From Jiella mangrovi (GTDB taxonomy: Bacteria > Pseudomonadota > Alphaproteobacteria > Rhizobiales > Rhizobiaceae): a DNA stretch of 64,000 nucleotides. This document shows, in pieces, positions 9,187 to 17,148 of the stretch. The stretch is from assembly GCF_017815135.1 (NCBI RefSeq), contig NZ_JAGJCF010000004.1, forward strand, positions 62,001-126,000. The letters are read 5' to 3'. The translations under genes were made by a program, and so were the position numbers. Every line of letters begins with the position of its first letter. Position 1 is the stretch's first letter. The notes under the pieces were generated by a model. It made no database searches. It worked only from the letters and a program-made list of their open reading frames with translations, and was not told where the DNA came from.

Positions 9187-9996
9187 TCAATCTTTCGCCT
9201 TCCCAAGCGGCTCGGTCGCGTGGCGTTTGATCAGCGGGAGCTGGGTGAGCATGAAGACGATCGTGATCGGCATGGTCGCCCAGACCTTGAAGTTGACCCA
9301 GAAGTCGGTCGAGAAGTTGCGCCAGACGACCTCGTTGAGGACGGCCAGGAAGATGAAGAACAGGCCCCAGCGCAAGGTCAGCTTGCGCCAGCCCTCCTCG
9401 TCGAGCTTGAAGGCCTGATCGAAGACGTAGCCGAGCAGCGACTTGCCGAAGAGGAGACCGCCGAGAAGCACGCAGCCGAACAGCGCGTTGACGATGGTCG
9501 GCTTCATCTTGATGAAGGTCTCGTCCTGCAGCCAGAGCGTCAGGCCACCGAAGACGAGAACGACGGCGAGCGTCACCAGCGGCATGATCGGCAGCGTCCG
9601 GGTGATCGCCCAGGACACCGCCAGCGAAATCACCATCGCCGCCATGAACAAAGCCGTCGCGATGAACAGCGGACCGCCGAGATCGCCGAGGATCGGGAAG
9701 GCGCGGGCGAGATCCTCGCCCCGCGAATTGGCGAAGAAGAAGACGAGTAGCGGCCCAAGCTCCAGCGCGAATTTCAGGAACGGGTTCATCTCCTTGCGGC
9801 CGGGCTTGTTGGGGTCGCGTTCCAAGATCCGTTGGTGCTGCTTTGCCTCGATCTGCGGACGCAGAACCTCGCCGGCGGCGTTGACCTTCAGCCGCGACAG
9901 GCCGCGCTCGAACCAGATCGGCAGCGAGGCGCTGGCCTCGGGGTCTTTCCCCTTGCCAGACGTGTCGTGAGCGTCGTTCTTCTTATGCTTCGTCAT
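9187..9996 (-). CDS. yciB: septation protein A / YciB (IspZ) family
   Basis: YciB is an inner-membrane protein affecting cell-envelope integrity and division. The conserved core starts at residue 52 here ([19 protein letters not shown]) and continues with five to six membrane segments and the family motif [10 protein letters not shown], then [30 protein letters not shown]. The frame adds about 50 hydrophilic residues before the core ([11 protein letters not shown]), so the protein of 269 residues is longer than the usual about 200. ATG 9994-9996 is used. It follows ftsY by 185 bases on the same strand, as in many Rhizobiales. Confidence 0.92.
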   Translation of the reverse strand: MTKHKKNDAHDTSGKGKDPEASASLPIWFERGLSRLKVNAAGEVLRPQIEAKQHQRILERDPNKPGRKEMNPFLKFALELGPLLVFFFANSRGEDLARAFPILGDLGGPLFIATALFMAAMVISLAVSWAITRTLPIMPLVTLAVVLVFGGLTLWLQDETFIKMKPTIVNALFGCVLLGGLLFGKSLLGYVFDQAFKLDEEGWRKLTLRWGLFFIFLAVLNEVVWRNFSTDFWVNFKVWATMPITIVFMLTQLPLIKRHATEPLGKAKD

Positions 9997-10181
9997 GTCA
10001 GCCTTGTCGCTTTTCGAGCCTCGCAGTCCAAGGCTTGGTCGGAGCGCCATCGAGAGCGCCGTGGGCCAGTGATCTTGCCGGTGCGTCCGGAACGAATCAA
10101 ACCATTCAGTCGCTCACATGGCCCGCATCCGCGCCTGGCTCAAGGCCAGTCGGCACGCTTCACCGAATTGGCACCGCCATC

Positions 10182-11911
10182 TCATGGAGCGGAGACCGCT
10201 TCCGTCCCCGCAATCGCGCTGGCAAAATCCTTCGCCTTGAAGGGCTCCAGATCGTCGATGCCTTCGCCGACGCCGACGAAATAGACCGGCAGCCGGTGTT
10301 TGGCGGCGATGGCGACCAGGATGCCGCCACGGGCCGTGCCGTCGAGCTTGGTCATGACGAGCCCGTTGACGCCGGAGACGTTGCGGAAGATCTCGACCTG
10401 ATTGAGCGCGTTCTGCCCGGTCGTCGCGTCGAGGGTCTGGAGCACGGTGTGCGGCGCGTCCGGCTCGCGTTTTCCAAGCACGCGGTTGATCTTTTCGAGC
10501 TCGGCCATCAGCTCGGCCTTGTTCTGCAGCCGGCCGGCGGTGTCGATGATCAGGACGTCGGAATCGTTTTCCACCGCCCGGTCATAGGCCTCGAAGGCAA
10601 GGCCCGCCGCATCGGCGCCGATCTGCTTGGCAATGACCTCGGAACCGGTGCGCTCGCCCCAGATCTTCAGCTGTTCGACGGCGGCGGCGCGGAAGGTGTC
10701 GCCAGCGCAGAGCGTGACCTTGAGGCCGCCGCGCGTCAGCTTGGCGGCGAGCTTGCCGATGGTGGTCGTTTTGCCGGTGCCGTTGACGCCGACGACGAGG
10801 ATGACGTGCGGCTTCTTCTCCAGATCGAGTTCCAGCGGCTGGGCGACGGGCTGAAGCGTCTTTTCGATCTCCTCGGCGAGGATGCGGCGAACCTCCGCTC
10901 CGGAGACCTCCTTGCCATAGCGGCCTTCCGATAGCCGGTCGGTGATGCGCATGGCCGTCTCGACGCCGAGATCGGCCTGGATCAGGATGTCCTCGAAATC
11001 CTGAAGCGTATCCTCGTCGAGCCTGCGCTTGGTGAAGAGCGAGGTGATCGAACCGGTGAGCTGGTTCGAGGAGCGGGCGAGGCCCTGACGAAGGCGCTCC
11101 GCCCAGGAGATGCGCGGGGCCGGTGCGGCCGGCGCGGGATCCGCCGGCTTTTCCCGCAGCCGAAAGCCGGCATCGTCCGGCACGGGCGCACGCGGCGGAG
11201 CGGCTGGAACGACGGGCGCGACCGGTTCGACGCGCTCCTCGTCCTCTTCGGGCGGCAGATCCTCGTCCAGCCAGGAGAAATCGGCGCCGTCGTCGTCCGC
11301 GTCCTCGGCTCTTTCGGCGAAGGTCTCGTCGTCGTCAGGCTCTGCCGGCTCGATGCCGACGTGATCGTCCTCGGTGGCCGGCGCGACGTCCGGGGCTGCT
11401 TCCTCCGCTTCGGGCGAGGGCTCGCGCGTCGCGGTTTCGACCGGTTCGACACGTTCTTCGAGAAAGGAGAAATCCGCCTCTGTCTCCTCGACCGGCTCGG
11501 CGCGTTCGAGGAACGAGAAGTCGGCGCTCTCCTCGTCTTCGTCGTCATCGACGGCGCTGCCGGTTTCGGTTGCGGACCAGTGATCGTGCGGATCGGCGGC
11601 GAGTTCAGCGGGAACTACGGAGTTTTTTTTTGAGCCTCGTCGGACGGGCCGGTCTCAGCCTTCGTCGACGCTTCGTCTTCGCGTTGCTTCAGCGGCGTGA
11701 TGCCGCCTTCGTCCGAGGGCTCCGCGCCCGCTTCGCTGTCGGCGATCGAGCTGGCGGCGGCCGTCGGCCGGACCTCGGGGTCCGGCGCCTCCTCGCGACC
11801 GAGCTCGACGTCGGACGGGCGAGGCGTATTGCCATGTTCCGGCGTGCGCTCTTCCTCGCTCTCGGAGCCGAAGGAGAAGATCCGCCGGAAGAAGCCCTTT
11901 TTCTCAGCCAT
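10182..11911 (-). CDS. ftsY: signal recognition particle receptor FtsY, with a -1 frameshift at an A9 run
   Basis: FtsY is the SRP receptor GTPase that docks ribosome-SRP complexes at the membrane. Two frames make one protein. The first (11911 down to a TAG at 11615-11617) begins MAEKKGFFRRIFSFG and is acidic; the second, one base back, continues with ADFSFLERAEP, ADFSFLEERVEP, ADFSWLDEDLPPEEDEE and then the NG domain: SLFTKRRLDEDTLQDFEDILIQADLG, GVNGTGKTTTIGKLA (P-loop), CAGDTFRAAAVEQL, DTAGRLQNKAELMAEL, TKLDGTARGG. Reading back one base within the nine A at 11623-11631 joins them into 576 residues. Without it only the GTG at 11181-11183 would start the NG domain (333 residues). It could be slippage, real mutation or sequencing error. 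Confidence 0.9.
11623..11631 (-). other. A9 homopolymer, slippery site in ftsY
   Basis: On the coding (minus) strand the zero frame reads CAA-AAA-AAA-ACT-CCG-TAG. Backing up one base gives AAC-TCC-GTA and a frame open all the way to the NG domain. A run of nine A suits both ribosomal -1 slippage and RNA polymerase slippage, and is also the classic place for an indel error. Confidence 0.85.
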
Positions 11912-11928
11912 GCCTGTCCTTCGTCATA

Positions 11929-13227
11929 TTATCCGGCGTCTGCCGCCACGGGGCGCGCATCGGCTTTCTGCGCGAGCGCCACACCGTTTGATGTCTCTGT
12001 AATGATAGCGTCGATGATCTCGCCGGGGAGGCCCTGGTCGATGCGACAGAGTGTGAAGTTTTCCGCGCGGCCGAGCCCCTCGCGCTCGATCAGAAGCTGT
12101 TGGCGGCTGCCGACGAGGCTTGCGAGATGCGCCGTGTGAGCCGTCTCGCCGGCGGCACGAAGCCGCGCCGCGCGCTCCTTGATGATGGACTTTTCCAGCT
12201 GCGGCATGCGGGCCGCCGGCGTTCCCTCGCGGGGCGAGAAGGGGAAGACATGCAGGAAGGTCAGTCCGCATTCCTTCACGATCGCCAGCGAGTTTTGAAA
12301 CATCGCCTCGGTTTCGGTCGGAAAGCCCGCAATGATGTCGGCGCCGAAGACGATGTCGGGACGCTTTTGCCGGATCTCGGCACAAAAGCGGATCGAATCG
12401 CCGCGTGAGTGGCGACGCTTCATCCGCTTCAGGATCATGTCGTCGCCGGCCTGCAGCGACAGATGCAGATGCGGCATCAGCCGGCGCTCGGAGGCGATCG
12501 CCTCGATCAGCGCCTCGTCCGCCTCGATCGAATCGATCGAGGACAGGCGCAGCCGCTTCAGATCCGGAACATGGCGCAGGATCGCCTGGATGAGGTCGCC
12601 GAGCTTCGGCGTGCCGGGAAGGTCGGCGCCCCAGCTGGTCATGTCGACGCCGGAAAGCACGACCTCGTTATAGCCGGCTCCGACCAGCCGCTTCATCTGC
12701 TCGACGACGGCGCCCATGGGTACCGAGCGCGAATTGCCCCGGCCGAAGGGAATGATGCAGAAGGTGCAGCGGTGGTCGCAGCCATTCTGGATCTGCACGA
12801 TTGCGCGGGAGCGGCCCTCGATCGCGTCGATCATGTGACCGGCCGTCTCGGTGACGCTCATGATGTCGTTGACGCGGACCTTCTCCTCGGCCGAGACGCC
12901 GAAGTCGGGCAGCCTGGCGTAGCTCTCGGCCGAGAGCTTTTCCATGTTGCCGATGACGGCGTCGACTTCCGCCATCTCGGCGAAGCGGCCGGGCTCGGTC
13001 TGTGCCGCGCAGCCGGTGACGACAATCTTCGCGTCGGGGTTCTCCCGCCGGGCCTTGCGGATCTGCTGGCGGGCCTGGCGCACGGCTTCGGCCGTCACCG
13101 CGCAGGTGTTGAAGACGATGGCGCCGTGCGCGGTCTCGCCAAGACCGGCGGTCTCGGCCTCGCGCTTCATCACCGCCGACTCATAGGTGTTGAGCCGGCA
13201 GCCGAAGGAAACGATCTCGACGCCCAT
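11929..13227 (-). CDS. mtaB: tRNA t6A37 methylthiotransferase
   Basis: MtaB is a radical-SAM enzyme that adds a methylthio group to t6A at position 37 of tRNA. The 432-residue product starts [17 protein letters not shown] (the N-terminal MTTase cluster: C10, then FNTCAVT and VTGCAAQ), followed by the radical-SAM cysteines in NGCDHRCTFCIIPFGRG and a C-terminal TRAM-like part. The GCRLN signature separates MtaB from MiaB and RimO. The start ATG (13225-13227) overlaps the dapF stop as TGATG, so the two are probably translationally coupled; ftsY follows after 17 bases. Confidence 0.96.
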   Translation of the reverse strand: MGVEIVSFGCRLNTYESAVMKREAETAGLGETAHGAIVFNTCAVTAEAVRQARQQIRKARRENPDAKIVVTGCAAQTEPGRFAEMAEVDAVIGNMEKLSAESYARLPDFGVSAEEKVRVNDIMSVTETAGHMIDAIEGRSRAIVQIQNGCDHRCTFCIIPFGRGNSRSVPMGAVVEQMKRLVGAGYNEVVLSGVDMTSWGADLPGTPKLGDLIQAILRHVPDLKRLRLSSIDSIEADEALIEAIASERRLMPHLHLSLQAGDDMILKRMKRRHSRGDSIRFCAEIRQKRPDIVFGADIIAGFPTETEAMFQNSLAIVKECGLTFLHVFPFSPREGTPAARMPQLEKSIIKERAARLRAAGETAHTAHLASLVGSRQQLLIEREGLGRAENFTLCRIDQGLPGEIIDAIITETSNGVALAQKADARPVAADAG

Positions 13228-14114
13228 CAGCCGATCTCCCGCCCCTCGGCGGCGTCCCGGACGAAATTCCCGGTTTCGGGATCGAGCATTCCGGACCATT
13301 CCCATTCCGCCGGCCCGGTCATGATCACGTGCTCGTCCTCGCGCCACAGGATCGACAGCTTGCCACCCGGCTGGGTGACGGCGACCTCACGGTCCGTCCG
13401 CCGTGTGCGGGCGGCGGAGACAGCGGCGGCACAGGCGGCCGAGCCGCAGGCGCGGGTGAGCCCGACGCCGCGTTCCCAGGTGCGCATGGTCAGTGACGTC
13501 GGGGAGGTGATCTGCGCGATGGAGATGTTCGCCCGCGCGGGAAAGATCGGATGGTTCTCGAGGATCGGCCCGAAGCGGTCGAGCGCCAGGGCGTCAACGT
13601 CGCCCTTCACCCAGAAGATCGCATGGGGGTTGCCCATCGAGACCACAGACGGCGAATGCAGGACCGGCGCGTCGATCGGGCCGATCTGGAGTTCGATCGC
13701 CCTTGTGTCGCGAAACTCCTCGGCGAGCGGGATGTCTTGCCAACCGAAGCGCGGCTTGCCCATGTCGACCGAGATCAGCCCGTCCTCATGCTCCTCGGCG
13801 AGGAGGAGCCCGGCCGGTGTCTCGAAGGTGAAGCGGGTCTGCCCGGTTTCGGCGGAAAGCGCCTGGACGACGCAACGCGTGCCGTTGCCGCAGGCCTCGG
13901 CCTCGGACCCGTCGGCATTGATGATGCGGACATAGGCGTCCGTGCCGGGCGTCTTTGCCTGATGAATGGCCATGATCTGATCGAAATGTGTCTCGGCCCG
14001 GCCGGCAAGGGCGATCGCCGCGTCAGGCCGGACGCGGGCCGTCGTCTCGCGCATGTCGACGACGAGAATTTCGTTGCCGCAACCATTCATGCGGGCAAAG
14101 GGGACGGAAGGCAC
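13227..14114 (-). CDS. dapF: diaminopimelate epimerase
   Basis: DapF converts LL- to meso-diaminopimelate for lysine and peptidoglycan synthesis. Both catalytic cysteines are visible: ACGNGTRC and [10 protein letters not shown], as well as [17 protein letters not shown] at the N-terminus and [11 protein letters not shown] prefer a GTG start at 14114 (295 residues, starting [11 protein letters not shown]) over the longest frame, which starts at a TTG (14168) only four bases from a terminator hairpin of the upstream gene. First gene of the dapF-mtaB-ftsY series. The start could also be the internal ATG at 14090. Confidence 0.95.
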   Translation of the reverse strand: MPSVPFARMNGCGNEILVVDMRETTARVRPDAAIALAGRAETHFDQIMAIHQAKTPGTDAYVRIINADGSEAEACGNGTRCVVQALSAETGQTRFTFETPAGLLLAEEHEDGLISVDMGKPRFGWQDIPLAEEFRDTRAIELQIGPIDAPVLHSPSVVSMGNPHAIFWVKGDVDALALDRFGPILENHPIFPARANISIAQITSPTSLTMRTWERGVGLTRACGSAACAAAVSAARTRRTDREVAVTQPGGKLSILWREDEHVIMTGPAEWEWSGMLDPETGNFVRDAAEGREIG

Positions 14115-14165
14115 TGCCAAGGCTTTGAAACCGGAGTCTTTAAGCGGAAATCTGAGCCTATATGG

Positions 14166-14197
14166 CAAGAAACGCCGGCGATTGCTACCGCCGGCGT
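14166..14197 (-). terminator. intrinsic terminator after the LysM gene
   Basis: A 9-bp perfect stem (ACGCCGGCG at 14172-14180 with CGCCGGCGT at 14189-14197) and 8-base loop is followed on the minus strand by TTTCTT. It lies 84 bases past the LysM gene stop, just before dapF. Confidence 0.65.
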
Positions 14198-14280
14198 GCC
14201 AAGGCGTTACCAGTGTCCGCTCGATCCCGGGCGTGTCGAATCTCTGCCGCCGTCGAAGACGGCGCGTGCCGTTCCGAAGC

Positions 14281-14961
14281 TCAGGGGCGAACGTCGAACG
14301 GCGGAGCGACGGCCTTCCAGGACCCGTCCTCGCCGCGCACCGAAAGCTGGTAGCGCTCGCCGTTCATGTCGTCAGGCAGTTTCACTGCCGCCTGAAGCGT
14401 ACCGTCGGGTGTCGTGCGGGCCTTGTCGAGTTCGGTAAAAGCGGCGCCGGGATTGCCGCCGCCGATGAGGACGGGCGAATCCTTCGGCAGGCCGGTGGCC
14501 GAGACCGTCACCGTCGTGCCGGGGGTGGGCGAAGCCGGGTCCAGCGACACTTCGGCCGGCTGCTGGCCGTCGCTGAGACCAAGCCGCGAGCCGAGATCGC
14601 GAATGTTGGACTGAAGCTGCGGATTCTCGTTGAGGAAGCCCTCGACCGACGACTTCACTCTCGAGCCGACATTGTCCGCCGCCTGCGAGAGCTGTTGGCC
14701 GGCGCTCGACGCCATCGACGACAGCTTGTCCATCGGCCCGGTGAGGCTGACCGACTGGCCGACGCGCAGGTCGGCCGAGGAGTCGATCCGAGGATTGGCC
14801 CGCAAGATCAGGCCTTCGCTGACATCGCAGCGCGACGCGATGGCGCTGATCGTATCGCCCGGTTCGACGACGGTTTCCTTGCCGCAGCTGTCCGCCGCCC
14901 AGGATTGGGCGGCGGAACCGAGAACGAGGAGACCGGCGACTGCGAAGCTGCGTTTCATCAT
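14281..14961 (-). CDS. exported LysM-domain protein
   Basis: A 226-residue periplasmic or secreted protein. A signal peptide ([22 protein letters not shown], cleavage after about residue 22) precedes a LysM-type peptidoglycan-binding motif at about 27-70 ([32 protein letters not shown]). Residues 75-135 look like an amphipathic helix, and the C-terminal 85 residues read like an Ig-like fold ([19 protein letters not shown]). ATG 14959-14961 is preceded at 7 bases by AGGAG. It is 23 bases after a Gly-rich membrane protein gene on the same strand, so the two are likely one operon for a cell-wall-associated function I cannot name. Confidence 0.8.
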   Translation of the reverse strand: MMKRSFAVAGLLVLGSAAQSWAADSCGKETVVEPGDTISAIASRCDVSEGLILRANPRIDSSADLRVGQSVSLTGPMDKLSSMASSAGQQLSQAADNVGSRVKSSVEGFLNENPQLQSNIRDLGSRLGLSDGQQPAEVSLDPASPTPGTTVTVSATGLPKDSPVLIGGGNPGAAFTELDKARTTPDGTLQAAVKLPDDMNGERYQLSVRGEDGSWKAVAPPFDVRP

Positions 14962-14984
14962 GGAAGTTCTCCTCGATCCTGCGA

Positions 14985-15320
14985 TCAATTCGAGGTCGCC
15001 GGAGCGCTGCCGCCGCCGGCGTCGTTGCCCCCGGCCGGAGCTGTCGTCGTCTCGCCACCTGTGCTCGAAGCGCCGCCGGCGCTGTCGGCCGCGGGTGCGC
15101 TCTCGCTGGAGGCCGGAGCGCTGGTCGTGGCTTCCCCGCCACCGCCGGCGCCGCCGAAATAATTGCCGTTGAGGAGGAAGTATCCTCCGACGATCACGAC
15201 GACGATGACGATACCGGCGATCAGCCAGCCGGATCCGCCGCCGCCGCCGCCGCTACCCCGGTCATTGTTGATGATTGTCGTGCGATCGTTTTCCGGCGGG
15301 CGGCCGTTGACGTTGCTCAT
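14985..15320 (-). CDS. small Gly-rich single-pass membrane protein
   Basis: A 111-residue protein: a polar N-terminus (MSNVNGRPPEND) with a Gly7-type tract at about residues 23-29, one transmembrane helix (WLIAGIVIVVVIVGGYFLL, about 32-50), then a low-complexity periplasmic tail rich in Gly, Ala, Ser and Thr. No family assigned with confidence. Codon use and position in front of the LysM gene support that it is real. The tail might act as a flexible linker or be cell-wall associated; this is inference. Confidence 0.7.
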   Translation of the reverse strand: MSNVNGRPPENDRTTIINNDRGSGGGGGGSGWLIAGIVIVVVIVGGYFLLNGNYFGGAGGGGEATTSAPASSESAPAADSAGGASSTGGETTTAPAGGNDAGGGSAPATSN

Positions 15321-15467
15321 TGCATTCCTGACCTTTGCTTGCAGAACCGCTTCGTCTCTCTCCGGCCATTTCTTGGCCTGGACTTGAGCGATCGCGTCTG
15401 CGTCTCCCTACATCGGCAAGAATGTCGGGTGGCGGCTATCGTTCCCCGCCAGCACCTTGTGCAACCA

Positions 15468-16547
15468 TCATTTTTCCCAATCGGTGCCGATCGCGTCGCG
15501 GTCTAGCTGCTTGGAATTCTCCACCGTATCCTGTGCCTCGGCACGATCGGCCTCGTCGGCCTCTTCTGGATACTCTGCCCCATCCGCGTCGCGGGTGAGG
15601 GCCAGCGCGAAAAGCATCGGAAAGTGGTCCGATCCAATATGGTCGAGCCGCTTCATAGAGACCAGATCGAAGCGCGCATTGTGGAAAAGATGATCGAGCG
15701 GCCAGCGCAGGAGCGGGTAGCGCGAATCGAAGGTGTTGTAGAAGCCGCGCCCGACACGCGGATCGAGCAGCCTGGAGATTCTCTGGAAATGCCGCGTCGT
15801 ATGCGACCATGCGACGTCGTTGAGATCGCCGCAGACGATCGCCGGCAGCTTGTCCGCATCGACGAGCCGCGCGACCTGAACGAGTTCGGCATCCCTGCCG
15901 GCGGAATCGGCGTGCGGCACCGGCGGCTCGGGATGAACGCAGTAGAGGCGAAAATCCTCGCCGCTTCGCAGGGTCACGCGGGCGATGATCGAGGGGACCT
16001 TCTTCATGACGAGTTCGGCAATGCGCACATCGGAAAGCTCGAGTCGCGAATAGAGGATCATGCCGTAGCTGTTGTCATAGGGGCGGGCGACGACGTTCGG
16101 CATCGTCTCGCCAAGCGGCTCCAGCGCTTCCGCCCAGCCCTCGTCCACCTCCATGAACAGCGCCAGATCGGGCGCTTCGCGATTCACCAGATCGAGCGCG
16201 TCCTGATAGCGCCGATTGGACATCTTGACGTTATAGGACAGGATCGAGACGACTTCGGGGTCCTCCGGCTCGCCCTCGTATCGTTTCGATTGCACCGAGC
16301 GGATCGGCGAAAACTGCGCGATGCAGGCCGCCTGTACGCCCGCGACGATGAACAGGCCGCCGATGATCCAGTCCCGGCCGGGAGCGGGGATAAGCCAGAA
16401 TGCCAGGACGGCGAGGACGATGGCGAGCGCCAGGATCTGAAGGCGCGGGAACGAGAACACCCGGACGAAGCCGTGGGATATGCGAAGAAACGAAATTCCG
16501 GTCGCAGCCAGAAGGAACAGGGTGAGGACTGCGAAGACATAGATCAT
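15468..16547 (-). CDS. membrane-anchored endonuclease/exonuclease/phosphatase family protein
   Basis: A 359-residue protein starting MIYVFAVLTLFLLAATG with three N-terminal membrane helices (about 1-22, 36-53, 61-80), followed by an EEP catalytic domain outside the membrane. Motifs are LSYNVKMSNRR, APDLALFMEVDEGW (Glu metal ligand), GDLNDVAW and the closing GSDHFPM (Asp-His). These residues are those of the DNase I-like fold. The last 40 residues are acidic. Substrate is unknown; homologs are often called EEP family proteins and act on phosphodiesters of nucleic acids, lipids or sphingomyelin. Confidence 0.85.
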   Translation of the reverse strand: MIYVFAVLTLFLLAATGISFLRISHGFVRVFSFPRLQILALAIVLAVLAFWLIPAPGRDWIIGGLFIVAGVQAACIAQFSPIRSVQSKRYEGEPEDPEVVSILSYNVKMSNRRYQDALDLVNREAPDLALFMEVDEGWAEALEPLGETMPNVVARPYDNSYGMILYSRLELSDVRIAELVMKKVPSIIARVTLRSGEDFRLYCVHPEPPVPHADSAGRDAELVQVARLVDADKLPAIVCGDLNDVAWSHTTRHFQRISRLLDPRVGRGFYNTFDSRYPLLRWPLDHLFHNARFDLVSMKRLDHIGSDHFPMLFALALTRDADGAEYPEEADEADRAEAQDTVENSKQLDRDAIGTDWEK

Positions 16548-16891
16548 CTCGTGCGTTCGCTCCGGCTGGCGTTGGATGGCTCGGCGAGCCTTTCGAGGCG
16601 CTCTCTCCAACCTATTCCGCGGATGGCCATCTTCCATGGGTTGCGAATGGAATTGTCACTTTCATCGTGTCGCCGGCTGTCGATCTCTAGCGGTGGCGCA
16701 GCTTTGCGTCGCGCTGGTCGCACCTTTCGGCGCCATTGGGGGCAGGGAGTGGGGAGGGAGCGGAGAGAGGGCCGCGCCACGGCCGCGAGCGCCGTCTTCG
16801 CATCGACGGGGATTGAAACATTCGCAGCGACTTGCGCGGTCTTTCGAAGGGGGCCTCGCGCGGGCGGCGCGGCCCCAATCGTGCCGCCACC
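16548..16891. other. intergenic region upstream of the ffh promoter candidate
   Basis: I see no supported gene here. Minus-strand frames are arginine- and proline-rich with no family features. Confidence 0.5.
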
Positions 16892-16920
16892 TTGACATAT
16901 GCCTCCCGTCCTGCTTGAAA
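16892..16920 (+). promoter_or_regulatory. candidate sigma-70 promoter for ffh
   Basis: A perfect -35 hexamer TTGACA at 16892-16897 with a 17-base spacer and a weak -10 (TTGAAA, 16915-16920). If used, it leaves a leader of about 220 bases before ffh. Confidence 0.4.
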
Positions 16921-17020
16921 CCCCGCAAATCCGCGACATGCCGTCCGCGACCCGCCGACCGGGCCCCTCGTCCTGACAGGAAGCACCTGACAAGGATCCA
17001 CGAGCCGCCCGGAGGTCAAC

Positions 17021-17047
17021 ATCCCCCAGCGAGTGTCGCTCGGGGAT
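17021..17047 (+). promoter_or_regulatory. hairpin in ffh leader
   Basis: ATCCCC-C-AGCGA-GTG-TCGCT-C-GGGGAT: eleven paired bases interrupted by one C-C mismatch, triloop GTG. No T-run follows, so it is not an obvious terminator. Function unknown. Confidence 0.5.
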
Positions 17048-17111
17048 GCATTCGTGCTTTGCGCTCCTTTGAGCGGGCATGAGGGTTTGCGTGCCGGCCG
17101 TCGCTGCCCCA

Positions 17112-17133
17112 CCTTCCGGATAACACCGGAAGG
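17112..17133 (+). promoter_or_regulatory. hairpin just upstream of the ffh ribosome-binding site
   Basis: An 8-bp perfect stem CCTTCCGG with CCGGAAGG and loop ATAACA, ending only a few bases before the GGAAGGAAG that serves as ribosome-binding site of ffh. The left arm CCTTCC could alternatively pair with that site, so a translational switch is conceivable. Confidence 0.5.
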
Positions 17134-17148
17134 ACGGAAGGAAGCTTG

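Noticed and set aside
14114-14168. TTG start at 14168 for dapF
   Set aside because: It lies only four bases from the terminator hairpin of the preceding gene and adds residues not typical of DapF.
16638-17148. Possible SRP (4.5S) RNA beside ffh
   Set aside because: The repeated GGAAGG near 17126-17143 only resembles the SRP tetraloop region; the conserved GGTCAGG...GGAAGNAGCAGCC core is not there.
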